From contig NZ_KE387023.1 of the NCBI RefSeq assembly GCF_000430045.1, positions 1,443,690 through 1,480,812 of the forward strand: a stretch of 37,123 bases of DNA, given 5' to 3'. The translations under genes were made by a program, and so were the position numbers. The notes under the pieces are model-generated. The model ran no database searches and was not told the DNA's origin. It worked only from the letters and a program-made list of their open reading frames with translations. How positions within the stretch are numbered: position 1 is the first letter of the stretch; every line of letters begins with the position of its first letter. This document shows, in pieces, positions 1 to 11,491 of the stretch. The stretch comes from Calidithermus chliarophilus DSM 9957 (GTDB lineage: Bacteria > Deinococcota > Deinococci > Deinococcales > Thermaceae).

Positions 1-621
1 GCCCTGCGCCTGGAGCTGCTGGGGCCGGTGCAGTTCGCCGGGGAGCCGGTGCGCGGCCGCAAGCGCCAGGAGCTGCTGGCGCTGCTGCTCGAGGCCCGCG
101 TCGCCGGGCGGGGCGAGGTGGGCAAGCTCGAGCTCCTCGACGCGCTCTACCCCGGCGAGGACGAGGAGAAGGCCGCCTCCTCGCTCAAGGAGCTCGTGCG
201 CACCGTGCGAACGAGCCTGGGCCCCTCGGCCGTCACCACGACCCCCGGGGGCTACGCCCTGGGCGACGCGGTGGGCTCCGACCTGGAGGAGTTCCTGCGC
301 ACCGGTGACACCCGGCTGTGGCGCGGGGCCTACCTCGAGGGCCTCTCCTCCTCCAACGAGACCGTGCGCGAGTCGGTGCACCTGGCCCTGCGCGCGCGGG
401 CCGGGGCGCTGCTGGAGGCCGACCCCAAGGAAGCGGCCCGCCTGGGGCGCCTGCTGCTCGAGGCCGACCCCTACGACCTCGAGGCGCTGAGGCTCACGCT
501 CGAGGCCCTGCGCCGTGCCGGGAACCACAGGAGCCTGAGCCGGCTGTACGAGGAAGCCAGGGCGAGGATGCTCGAGGTGGGCGAACGCCTGCCCGGCGAC
601 TGGCAGGATTTCTTGGCCTGA
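1..621 (+). CDS. SARP/BTAD-type transcriptional activator, 5' truncated
   Basis: The reading frame is open from base 1 and begins LRLELLGPVQFAGEPVRGRK, which resembles the first strand of the SARP (DnrI/AfsR-like) winged-helix domain, so the true start lies just upstream. The GTG at 28 is internal. Residues to about 90 form the OmpR-type DNA-binding domain (RKRQELLALLLEAR, then SSLKELVRTVRTSLG). The rest is an all-helical BTAD half (YLEGLSSSNE, AARLGRLLLEADPYDLEALRLTLEALRRAGNHRSL, split here by the family's Tyr-Asp turn). It ends with TGA at 619-621 and has no NB-ARC or TPR extension, so it is a small SARP. SARP proteins bind direct heptamer repeats upstream of a -10 element and recruit RNA polymerase. 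Two such boxes occur downstream, at 782-799 and 1577-1594, making the following lipoprotein genes its likely targets. Family assignment is good; target assignment is inference. Confidence 0.8.
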   Translation, partial: ALRLELLGPVQFAGEPVRGRKRQELLALLLEARVAGRGEVGKLELLDALYPGEDEEKAASSLKELVRTVRTSLGPSAVTTTPGGYALGDAVGSDLEEFLRTGDTRLWRGAYLEGLSSSNETVRESVHLALRARAGALLEADPKEAARLGRLLLEADPYDLEALRLTLEALRRAGNHRSLSRLYEEARARMLEVGERLPGDWQDFLA

Positions 622-728
622 GGGTGGGGTAAACCCCCGGGCTCCGCCCGCGCACGCGGGAGGGGTCATCCCGGGCCCGCGGATAGGCTCTGCCCGAAGG
701 ACCCCGGCCGCACCACGAGGCCCGTGCC

Positions 729-766
729 TGCCGGTGTGAAGCGCTCAGCCCGGGTTCTCACCGGCA
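729..766. other. Inverted repeat in the spacer after the SARP gene
   Basis: TGCCGGTGTGAA (729-740) faces TTCTCACCGGCA (755-766) with one mismatch and a 14-nt loop. No T tract follows. It could be a factor-dependent terminator for the SARP gene or a protein-binding site upstream of the SARP box at 782. The rest of 622-780 shows only GC-rich sequence and no ORF. Confidence 0.4.
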
Positions 767-781
767 AAACCGGGCCCTGGG

Positions 782-814
782 CTGACCGCCGCCTGACCGG
801 GCACCTCCTACCTT
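782..814 (+). promoter_or_regulatory. Putative SARP box and -10 element of the stalk-domain gene
   Basis: Two perfect CTGACCG heptamers (782-788 and 793-799) lie 11 bp apart, start to start. A TACCTT -10-like hexamer (809-814) follows 9 bp after the second heptamer, and there is no recognisable -35. This is the architecture known for SARP-activated promoters, where the activator occupies the -35 position. The identical 20-bp block recurs at 1576-1595. Transcription would start near 821, giving a very short leader before ATG 836. Confidence 0.6.
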
Positions 815-835
815 GGCGCCAAAGGAGGTAATGGG

Positions 836-1558
836 ATGTTCGATTCCAAGCTTCAGGTTCTGGTCTTGGGGCTGGCGGCCGGCACGGCGTTCGGCGCCGG
901 CGTCAGCTATAGCCTGGTCGTGAACGGGCAGGCGGTCCAGGACAAGGCCATCGTGGTGGGCGGCAAGACCTACGTGCCGCTCTCGGTGCTCAAGGGGCTG
1001 GGGGTGGCCTACAGCCTCAAGGGCAACACCCTGACCCTCGGCAAGGCCGCCGCGCCCGCCGCCAACCAGACCCCCGGCGGGACCGAGCAGCGGGCGAGCC
1101 TCGAGGGCTGCCTGGGCGAGACCCTCTTCAACGGCGTCTGGCGCTTTAAGGTCACGAAGGTCGAGCCCATCGTGCGGGACGCCGGGACGCCCATCGAGAC
1201 CCCCGGCTGGGGCGTGACGGTGGAGCTGCGCAGCGGGGCCAAGGCGAACACCCAGCCGGTCTTCACCGGCGTTCGCGACCAGGGCATCCAGATCGCCTTC
1301 GCCGACGCACAGACCCTCACCGCCGACGCCCTGGACGTGCAGAAGCTCACCTACGCCAACCTCCCGCCGGGCGGGGTCGTCACCCACCAGCTCAAGTTCT
1401 GGTACACCTACGACACCCCCAAAGAGCAGATCCGCCCGCCCGCCAAGCTGCTGTTCGAGATCAACACCAAAGGCTTCGAGAACGGCATCCGGGCCAGCGG
1501 GGCCGGCTACACCACCCCCACCCCCAGCTTCCGGGTGCGGCTCGACTGCCGGAAGTAG
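836..1558 (+). CDS. Secreted protein with copper-amine-oxidase N-terminal-like stalk domain
   Basis: The 240-aa product starts at ATG 836 behind a near-perfect Shine-Dalgarno sequence, AAAGGAGGTAA (821-831). The N-terminus is hydrophobic (LQVLVLGLAAGTAFGAG, residues 6-22) and probably directs export. Residues 24-72 match the small beta domain found at the N-terminus of copper amine oxidases and in many S-layer or cell-wall proteins: VNGQAVQDKAIVVGG, then TYVPLSVLKGLGVAYS and NTLTL. The linker at 73-85 is Ala/Pro-rich. Residues 90-240 are a beta-rich module with two Cys (SLEGCLG near 93 and RLDCRK at the end) that could pair; I do not recognise it. The gene lies alone between two putative SARP boxes and is probably monocistronic. 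The domain call is family knowledge; an envelope role is inference. Confidence 0.7.
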   Translation: MFDSKLQVLVLGLAAGTAFGAGVSYSLVVNGQAVQDKAIVVGGKTYVPLSVLKGLGVAYSLKGNTLTLGKAAAPAANQTPGGTEQRASLEGCLGETLFNGVWRFKVTKVEPIVRDAGTPIETPGWGVTVELRSGAKANTQPVFTGVRDQGIQIAFADAQTLTADALDVQKLTYANLPPGGVVTHQLKFWYTYDTPKEQIRPPAKLLFEINTKGFENGIRASGAGYTTPTPSFRVRLDCRK

Positions 1559-1576
1559 GCGGAAGGGGGCGAATTG

Positions 1577-1609
1577 CTGACCGCCGCCTGACCGGGGCGG
1601 GCGCAGTGT
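1577..1609 (+). promoter_or_regulatory. Second putative SARP box, upstream of the lipoprotein operon
   Basis: CTGACCG at 1577-1583 and 1588-1594 are again 11 bp apart, with the same 4-bp spacer CCGC as the box at 782. A weak -10-like CAGTGT (1604-1609) lies at the same 9-bp distance. From the end of the box to the start codon is 38 bp here and 36 bp at the first site. This matching geometry supports GTG 1633 as the start of the next gene. Confidence 0.6.
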
Positions 1610-1632
1610 GGAGGGCAGGGGAGGGAAGAGCC

Positions 1633-1869
1633 GTGGAAGAGGCCTGGGGAGTGTTCTACCGCATCTGCCCGCGCTGCGCGCGCGCGGTCCCGCTCGCCTC
1701 GAGCGAGCGCTACTGCACCAACGACGGCACCCGGCTGCTCGAGGCCTGCCCCGGCTGCGGGGCCCGGATTACCTCGCCCTATGCCCGCTTTTGCGGTAGG
1801 TGCGGGCGGGAATTCCGCCTCGAAGCCCGGGCGTTTGAGGACAAGGCAAGGCAAGGAGGATTGGGATGA
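1633..1869 (+). CDS. Small double zinc-ribbon protein
   Basis: The 78-aa product starts at GTG 1633, preceded by GGGGAGGG (1617-1624). An in-frame GTG at 1606 would overlap the putative -10 element and is less likely. Four Cys pairs or singles form two treble-clef or zinc-ribbon knuckles: CPRC near residue 12, YCTND, CPGC near 41 and FCGRC near 57. This is the DZR-type arrangement of short zinc-ribbon proteins. No signal peptide is visible, so it is probably cytoplasmic or anchored by a partner. Its TGA overlaps the ATG of the next gene (ATGA, 1866-1869), implying translational coupling to the lipoprotein. The function is unknown; zinc-ribbon proteins of this type often serve as binding or assembly modules. 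Confidence 0.72.
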   Translation: MEEAWGVFYRICPRCARAVPLASSERYCTNDGTRLLEACPGCGARITSPYARFCGRCGREFRLEARAFEDKARQGGLG

Positions 1870-4154
1870 GGCATTGGTTCGTGAGCGTATTGGTGTTGGC
1901 GGGCCTGCTCGGGGCGTGCGGCCCCAGGGACTCGGGCGGCGGTAACTCGGTGGTGATCAAGGCCGCCGAGGGCGGGGTGGTCGAAGCGGGCGGGGCTAAG
2001 CTCACGATCCCGCCGGGGGTGCTGAGCCGGGACAGCCGGGTGAGCCTCGAGCTCAAGGCCAAGCCCAGCGAGCCCCAGGACAACCCCCTCAAGGCGGCCG
2101 GGCCGCAGGTGGGCCTCGACCTCGGCGGGGCCAGCCTCAACGCCCCGGCCACGCTCGAGCTGCCCACCGACCCCGGCAGCCCCGAGGGCAGCGTGGTGGT
2201 GCTGGAGACCGTCGCCGACCCCGAGCCGGACGGCCCCCGCCTGTGGGTGCACGCGGCCACGCCGGTAGGCGCCGGCGCGGCGGGGGTTTCGGGGCAGACG
2301 GTGCCCGCCAAGGTGGCCTACGCGGTGCGCCGGGTGGGGCTGTACACCGCCTACGTGGTGCCCAAGCCCAAGCCCCAGGAGGGGGGCGTGCGCTCGCTGC
2401 AGGTGCCCTTCTACTACCAGGCGGGCCTGCCGTGGTGCACCCCGACTTCGCTTTCGATGGTGATCAACTACCACCGGCCGCAGCCGGCCCTGGCCGCCAA
2501 CCCCAAGTCCCCCGGGGGCTTCGCCAGCAACTACGGCCTGGCCAGCCTGATCAAGCAGTCGCCCAGCAGCGGCGCGGGCGCGGGGAGCATCCTCAAGGCC
2601 GCCGGGATCCCCGAGAGCGCTTACAGCTACCTGCGCTGGGACGCCGAGCTCATCCCCAGCGACAACACCTCCGGCGGCTCCAACGCCTTCACCGCCTACG
2701 TCGCCATCGCGACCACCGGCTTCTTCGGCCTCTTCCCGGCCAAGCCGGTGTGGACCGCCTCCGACCGCCTGTGGCACGCCTTCGTCCTCACCGGGGTGAC
2801 CGCCGACGGCGTCTACGTCGCCGACTCCAACGCCCGCCCCGACACGGACTGGAACGGCACCCACCCCTCGATGACCTGGAAAGCCTTCCGCGACGCCAAC
2901 TGCACGCTCAAAGACCCCAGTGACCCCACCAAAGGCTGCGCCGACTCCGGCGACCCCAACAAGCCCGACCTCGAGACCATCGTCTTCCTCAACGAGCCCA
3001 AGCCCGAGGCCGAGCGGCGCGGCTCGATCGAGCTGAGCCACGGCGAGACCGTGTACTTCGGCGGGGTGGGCTTCCCCTTCCCGGCCTCGCTGATCTTCCG
3101 CAACCCCTCCAACCAGGTGATCTCGCGCTGGAAGTGGGACGGGGCCTACCCCAACGGCTACTACTTCAACGACGAGGCCACCACCCTCCCCACCTTCCCC
3201 TACGGGCGCAACCTGGTGCAGGACAACGAGTTTCGCTACCTCATCTACCGCTCCAGCCGCATGGAGGCCAGCTTCAACGTGGTCAACGTCACCAACATCG
3301 CCCTCGACTTCGAGGTCGAGGCCCGGCTCTACGTGGCCGGGGCCATGAAGGCCCAGCGCTTCGCCAACGTGAGCGTGGAGGCCTACGACCTCGAGCCCCT
3401 CGACCTCGACTTCGGCAACCTCGCCGGCGTGGTGGGGACGGTGGGCGGGCCCACTCCGGCGCGGCTGGAGCTCAACTTGCGCCAGGGCGGCGCGCTGCAG
3501 GATGTCAAGCACATCGCCTTCAAGCTCGCTCCCGACCCCTCCGACCTGCCCAAGGTGCGCATCCTCGTGCCCAGCGCCCCCACCACCTTGCTCAAGGGCG
3601 AGCCCTTCACCTTCCGCGGCGAGGGCTTCGACGCGCATACCCTCCCCGACGGCCGGGCCCGGCTGGCCTGGTTCGAGGGCGCCAGCCCCCTGGGCAACGG
3701 CGGGCAGTACACCCTCACCCCCAGCGCCGCCGGCTCGCGCACCCTGACCCTCGTCGCCACCGGCGAGTACGGCCTGCAGGCCACCGCCTCGGTGAGCGTC
3801 AACGTCATCGACCCCACCCGCACCCCCGGCGAGATCGTGATCGTGGAGCCGAAGAACGGCGCCGAGTACTGGAGCCCCGACATCAACCAGCCCATGGTTG
3901 ACGTGCCGCTGGTGGGCTACGCCACCTACTCCAACGGCGCGGCGGTGCCCGGCGAGCGGCTGGTGTGGACCGCGCAGGCCCAGGGCGGCACCGAGGTGGA
4001 GGTGGGGCGGGGCTCGAGCCTCAACGTGCGCCTGGTGGGCGGCCGCAACTACAAGCTGCCCTACACCATCCGCCTCACCGTGCTCAGCGACAGCGGGCAG
4101 CCCATCGGCAGCAAGACCGTGACCATCACCGCCGGCTACACCTACGTCGGCTAG
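1866..4154 (+). CDS. Lipoprotein with ZU5-like domain, C39-like papain fold and Ig-like repeats
   Basis: The 762-aa product has a type II signal with lipobox LGAC (Cys18). Residues about 28-130 resemble a ZU5-like module (GGVVEAGGAKLTIPPGVLS, typical of bacterial surface proteins). Residues about 180-345 match a C39-like (C39_2) cysteine-protease fold. QAGLPWCTPTSLSMVINY places the putative nucleophile at Cys191. LWHAFVLTG gives His304, and VADSN gives Asp320 for the third member. Cys, His and Asp are therefore all present and activity is possible. From about 375 on there is a beta-rich region with a discoidin-like or pre-peptidase-like stretch and at least two Ig/PKD-like domains (LVPSAPTTLLKGEPFTFRG near 560, VEPKNGAEYWSPD near 660). 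It is translationally coupled to the zinc-ribbon gene and followed by another lipoprotein. The substrate is unknown. Confidence 0.75.
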   Translation: MRHWFVSVLVLAGLLGACGPRDSGGGNSVVIKAAEGGVVEAGGAKLTIPPGVLSRDSRVSLELKAKPSEPQDNPLKAAGPQVGLDLGGASLNAPATLELPTDPGSPEGSVVVLETVADPEPDGPRLWVHAATPVGAGAAGVSGQTVPAKVAYAVRRVGLYTAYVVPKPKPQEGGVRSLQVPFYYQAGLPWCTPTSLSMVINYHRPQPALAANPKSPGGFASNYGLASLIKQSPSSGAGAGSILKAAGIPESAYSYLRWDAELIPSDNTSGGSNAFTAYVAIATTGFFGLFPAKPVWTASDRLWHAFVLTGVTADGVYVADSNARPDTDWNGTHPSMTWKAFRDANCTLKDPSDPTKGCADSGDPNKPDLETIVFLNEPKPEAERRGSIELSHGETVYFGGVGFPFPASLIFRNPSNQVISRWKWDGAYPNGYYFNDEATTLPTFPYGRNLVQDNEFRYLIYRSSRMEASFNVVNVTNIALDFEVEARLYVAGAMKAQRFANVSVEAYDLEPLDLDFGNLAGVVGTVGGPTPARLELNLRQGGALQDVKHIAFKLAPDPSDLPKVRILVPSAPTTLLKGEPFTFRGEGFDAHTLPDGRARLAWFEGASPLGNGGQYTLTPSAAGSRTLTLVATGEYGLQATASVSVNVIDPTRTPGEIVIVEPKNGAEYWSPDINQPMVDVPLVGYATYSNGAAVPGERLVWTAQAQGGTEVEVGRGSSLNVRLVGGRNYKLPYTIRLTVLSDSGQPIGSKTVTITAGYTYVG

Positions 4155-4168
4155 GGAGGGAAGAGGCC

Positions 4169-5569
4169 ATGACCCGCACCTGGATCGTTCTCCTGGGCCT
4201 GCTGCTGGCGGCCTGCAACACCAGCACCCCGGCCGGCCCGCCCAAGATCAACGGCTTCACCGCCACGCCCGCCAGCCTGCCCAGCGGCGGAGGAAGCGTG
4301 ACGCTGGAGTGGGACGTCACCGGCGCGAGCAGCCTCGACATCAGCGGGGTGGGCAGCGTGACCCCCGCCGACAGGGGCAGCAAGACCGTCAACGTGACCG
4401 CCAGCCGGACCTTCACCCTCACCGCGACCAACAGCGCCGGGAGCGTGAGCAAGGACGCCTCGGTGACGGTGGCCCCCGCGCCTTCCATCAGCGTCACACC
4501 CGCCTCGAGCGCCTTCGTGGCCGGCGACCCCGGCGGCAGCTTCGACGCGGTGGTGACGGGCTCGAGCGCCGCGGTGAAGTGGTCGCTGGAGGGCCCGGGG
4601 AGCCTGAGCTCGACCACCGGCCCCAGCGTGATCTACACACCTCCTGCCACCCTCAGCGTCCTGACCACCGCCACCCTCACCGCCGCGCTCGAGGGCACCG
4701 GCCTCAGCGCCAGAGCCACCATCAGCGTCGCGCCGGCCGTGCTCACCGGCGGCGTGCTCTTCTACAAGGCCGACGGCTCGGGCACGGTGGGCAGCCTGGA
4801 CGCGGGCGGGACCTTCACCCCGGTCAAGGCCCACGCCGCCGGGGAATTGCCGGTGGGGACCACCCACTTCGGCAAGCCCTACGAGCTCTACGAGCTGTTC
4901 TACAGCGCCGCCGACGGCTCAGGGGCGCTGGGCACCTTCGACGGGACGGGCGTCTTCCGCAAGCTGCGCACCTACGCCGCCGGGGAGCTGCCGGCCGCTC
5001 AGGACCAGGTGGTGAGCCTGAACGAGCGGCTGGTGTTCTACAAGGCTTCCACCGGAACCACCCTCTGCGGCAGCTACGGCCCCGACTACGGCTTCAGCAA
5101 CCCCGTGACCCAGACCGGCTACTCCAAGGATTGGAACCTCGTCGTGCGGGTCAACGACGCCAACGGGGTGTTCTTCTACAAGCAGCCCACCGGCACCGGG
5201 GGCTACGGGACCTACGACGCGGCCTGCAAGTGGTCGTACGTCTACTCCAATTACAGCCTCAGCACCAACTGGAGCCACATCCTGCGCACCCCGGGCGGGG
5301 TCTTGTTCTACCGCCAGAGCGACGGGATCGGCGCGCTGGTCACCTTCGCCGCCAACGGGGCGCCGACCCAGACCGGCACCTACGTCTCGGGGCAACTGGC
5401 CAAGGGCTGGGAGCAGGTGGTCAGCACCTCGGCCGGGGTGCTCTTCTACAAGGCCGACGGCTCGGGCGAGCTCGGCACCTTCAGCGGCAACACCTACACC
5501 AAGGTAAAGTCCTACGCCGCCGGGGAATTGCCCGCCGGGGCCGAGCGGCTGGCGCGGGTGGGGGATTGA
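4169..5569 (+). CDS. Lipoprotein with two Ig-like domains and a six-repeat beta-propeller-like region
   Basis: The start is ATG 4169, after GGGAGGGAAGAGG (4154-4166), 14 nt past the stop of the upstream gene. The 466-aa product has lipobox LAAC (Cys16). Residues about 25-105 and 110-190 are Ig/PKD-type sandwiches (FTATPASLPSGGGSVTLEWD; SISVTPASSAFVAGD). From about 192 to the end there are six repeats of about 45 residues. Each opens with a V-x-F-Y strand followed by a Gly-rich turn: VLFYKADGSG, ELFYSAADGSG, LVFYKASTG, VFFYKQPTGTG, VLFYRQSDGIG, VLFYKADGSG. Several close with an AAGELP motif. This looks like a six-bladed propeller of the tachylectin/tectonin kind, which would suggest carbohydrate or surface binding. 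The first and last blades are nearly identical even in DNA (around 4755 and 5440), so they may be recent copies. A binding role is inference. Confidence 0.72.
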   Translation: MTRTWIVLLGLLLAACNTSTPAGPPKINGFTATPASLPSGGGSVTLEWDVTGASSLDISGVGSVTPADRGSKTVNVTASRTFTLTATNSAGSVSKDASVTVAPAPSISVTPASSAFVAGDPGGSFDAVVTGSSAAVKWSLEGPGSLSSTTGPSVIYTPPATLSVLTTATLTAALEGTGLSARATISVAPAVLTGGVLFYKADGSGTVGSLDAGGTFTPVKAHAAGELPVGTTHFGKPYELYELFYSAADGSGALGTFDGTGVFRKLRTYAAGELPAAQDQVVSLNERLVFYKASTGTTLCGSYGPDYGFSNPVTQTGYSKDWNLVVRVNDANGVFFYKQPTGTGGYGTYDAACKWSYVYSNYSLSTNWSHILRTPGGVLFYRQSDGIGALVTFAANGAPTQTGTYVSGQLAKGWEQVVSTSAGVLFYKADGSGELGTFSGNTYTKVKSYAAGELPAGAERLARVGD

Positions 5570-5619
5570 CCCTCGCCCGCGCACCGACATTGCAGGAGCT
5601 GTATTGAAAGGGGTGCAAC

Positions 5620-6258
5620 ATGTTCCGCCACGGGTTGATCGTTCTGGTGCTGGCCGTCCTGGCCGCCTGCAAGGAGCAGGGGCAGGGTTCCACCCCGCCG
5701 CCGTGGGCCCTGGGTGAGCAGCCCAACTTCAGCGGGGCCATGGAGTACTGGGCCAAGGGCGACGCGATCGCGCCGGCCGAGGGCAGCATCTTCGCCTACT
5801 CCTACTACTCCGACCCCGAGGGCGAGCTCGTGGGGCTCGGGCAGATCAAGGCCGACGGGAGCTTCACCTTCGGGCTCGTGCGCGGCGCCGGGGGGTACGC
5901 GGTCCCGGTGGAGCAGGCCATCTGCGCCGGCCTCAGCCTCGGCAACGCCCAGCAGAAGGTGGCGATACCGGAGGTGCTCGAGGTCCCCGCGCTCTACGTC
6001 GAGGGGGTGCACGCCCGCCCCGGCGGGGGCGTCTTAGTCAGCACCCAGCACCCCATCGCCCCGGGCGCCCCGCGCTACCAGTTCGTCTACGCCGACCGCG
6101 ACGGCACCGTTAAGGGCTCGTGCGGGGGCTTCGCCATCAACCTCGACCTCCGCCAGGGCTGGAACAGCATCGTGTGGCAGGCCAGCGAGTTCAAGACCGC
6201 GGCCATCCCCAAGGAGGCCCGCTGGTACTTCATCAACCCGCTCACGGCGGGGGAGTGA
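5620..6258 (+). CDS. Small lipoprotein of unknown function
   Basis: The 212-aa product starts at ATG 5620, behind AAAGGGG. It has a type II signal peptide with lipobox LAAC (Cys17). After a Pro-rich linker (about 25-32) the mature part is beta-rich, with many Tyr and Gly (FAYSYYSDPEGELVG, IKADGSFTFGL). This gives an appearance of a carboxypeptidase-regulatory or bacterial Ig-like sandwich. I do not recognise a named family. It lies 50 nt after the propeller lipoprotein in the same orientation and is the last gene before the hairpin-rich spacer, so it is probably the end of the putative SARP-controlled operon 1633-6258. Confidence 0.65.
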   Translation: MFRHGLIVLVLAVLAACKEQGQGSTPPPWALGEQPNFSGAMEYWAKGDAIAPAEGSIFAYSYYSDPEGELVGLGQIKADGSFTFGLVRGAGGYAVPVEQAICAGLSLGNAQQKVAIPEVLEVPALYVEGVHARPGGGVLVSTQHPIAPGAPRYQFVYADRDGTVKGSCGGFAINLDLRQGWNSIVWQASEFKTAAIPKEARWYFINPLTAGE

Positions 6259-6476
6259 TACCAGATCCGGTTGGTTCGTCACCGTTCGGTGACGCCGCCC
6301 CGCCAAGGCGGGGCGGCCGGCCGAAGTTATCCGCGTGGCGGAGGGCGGTAGCGCCCCTCGGGAGGGATACGCTTTCTTCGCCGACCGTCAGGGAGGGGTG
6401 TGCTCTGGGGTCCAAAAAGATAGCCTCCGGGGCCCTTCGGATCGGATGACTATCTTTTTGAATCCGGTATGATACC
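6258..6476. repeat. Putative MITE-like element in the convergent spacer
   Basis: The left edge ATACCAGATCCGG (6258-6270) is roughly mirrored by the right edge GAATCCGGTAT (6460-6470). TGATACC occurs directly at both ends (6256-6262 and 6470-6476). The interior is non-coding and folds into hairpins: CGTCACCG/CGGTGACG (6277-6294) and CCGCCCCGCC/GGCGGGGCGG (6295-6316). The same 13-mer ATACCAGATCCGG occurs again at 11379-11391. This fits a miniature inverted-repeat element, but within one window it cannot be separated from a chance hairpin cluster. The left edge overlaps the stop codon of the upstream lipoprotein gene. Confidence 0.35.
6414..6459. terminator. Bidirectional intrinsic terminator
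   Basis: AAAAAGATAG (6414-6423) and CTATCTTTTT (6450-6459) form a perfect 10-bp stem. The loop is GC-rich and folds further (TCCG/CGGA). With an A tract on the left and a T tract on the right, it can stop transcription on both strands. This suits its place between the plus-strand lipoprotein operon and the minus-strand response regulator. Confidence 0.65.
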
Positions 6477-6502
6477 GGGTTCGGCCACCAGCACACTGCC
6501 CC

Positions 6503-6524
6503 CTCCCCCCGCTCGCGGGGGGAG
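6503..6524. terminator. GC hairpin just after the response regulator
   Basis: CTCCCCCC (6503-6510) pairs with GGGGGGAG (6517-6524) around a 6-nt loop, 14 nt past the stop of the minus-strand regulator gene. It is very stable but has no U tract. It is probably the 3' end structure of that transcript, backed up by the terminator at 6414-6459. Confidence 0.4.
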
Positions 6525-6537
6525 TTCTCGCGGGGGC

Positions 6538-6912
6538 TCACCCTCGAGCCGGCCGGCCCTCGCCCAGCAGGCCGCGCACCGTGTCCATGAGGGCGGTCAT
6601 GGGCATGGGCTTGGCGAGGTAGGCGGCGGCTTTCTTCAGGTCCTCGGGGCGGCTCTCCTCCTCGTCCTTGGCGCTGAGGATCAGCGTTTTGAGGCGGATG
6701 CCCTGCCGGTCCATGCGCTCCAGCACGCCCACGCCGTCGAGCCGGGGCATCATCAGGTCGAGGATGAGCAGGTCGGGGAGGTCGGCCTCGAGCCGCCGCA
6801 GGCACTCCTCCCCCGAGTCCAGGGCTTCGACCGAATACCCCGCCAGCCGCAGCGCCCGCTGGAGCAGGCTGCGCATGGAGGGATCGTCGTCCACCACCAG
6901 GATGCGTTTCAT
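6538..6912 (-). CDS. Single-domain response regulator (CheY-like receiver)
   Basis: The 124-aa receiver-only protein starts at ATG 6912 (MKRILVVDDDPSM). A longer frame to 6957 adds residues unlike the family and is rejected. The acidic pocket is Asp8-Asp10, the phospho-acceptor is Asp52 (LLILDLMMPRLDG), the switch Ser is 80 (LILSAKD) and the conserved Lys is 101 (LAKPMPM). All catalytic residues are present. There is no output domain, so it acts by protein contact or as a phosphorelay intermediate. It follows the giant histidine kinase by 96 nt on the same strand and is its likely partner. Confidence 0.85.
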   Translation of the reverse strand: MKRILVVDDDPSMRSLLQRALRLAGYSVEALDSGEECLRRLEADLPDLLILDLMMPRLDGVGVLERMDRQGIRLKTLILSAKDEEESRPEDLKKAAAYLAKPMPMTALMDTVRGLLGEGRPARG

Positions 6913-7008
6913 GGGAACCCCGACCGAAGTCGTCTGGAGTCTACCGCCGCACCCCAAGAAGAAAGTCAGCCCCGGGCTAAGGCGCGTTCATGGGTTATCA
7001 TCTCGCTC

Positions 7009-11154
<4,146 letters not shown>

Positions 11155-11491
11155 AGGATCGGGGCCACCCTGTCCGTAACGCGCTGATGCTACCCCGTGC
11201 TCGCTGAGTCTGGGCTGAGCCGGCCGGGGCGGGGGACTGCTTGCCGTCTGGCCTGATTCTATCGCCCTCCGGGCGGTTTGGTCTCGCGGGGGCTCGAGCG
11301 GCGAATGTGCCACGCCGGTGTCAGCTCCGCGCTGCCGAGCAGCAGAATGCCCAGGGCCCGGCCGGTGCGCTTCACCTTATACCAGATCCGGCCCCGAAAC
11401 TGGACCCTACTCCGAAAGCGGGACGACAGGCCCGCCCGGGTGGGCGAGGCTGGGGACAGGAGCCTGGCCGCGGGCCGGGCCGAGGAGCGTT
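11155..11491. other. Divergent spacer between the kinase and the CoA-binding gene
   Basis: These 337 bp must hold the promoters of both divergent genes, but I see no convincing -35/-10 pair. It contains a second copy of the 13-mer ATACCAGATCCGG (11379-11391), shared with the spacer at 6258. A minus-strand frame from GTG 11375 to TAG 11259 (38 aa, containing GRALGILLLGSAELTP) has tidy codon use but no ribosome-binding site. I note it only as a possibility. Confidence 0.4.

Noticed and set aside
1779-3638. 619-codon minus-strand frame opposite the C39-like lipoprotein
   Set aside because: No motifs and repetitive Gly/Val/Glu composition; the coding strand is the plus strand.
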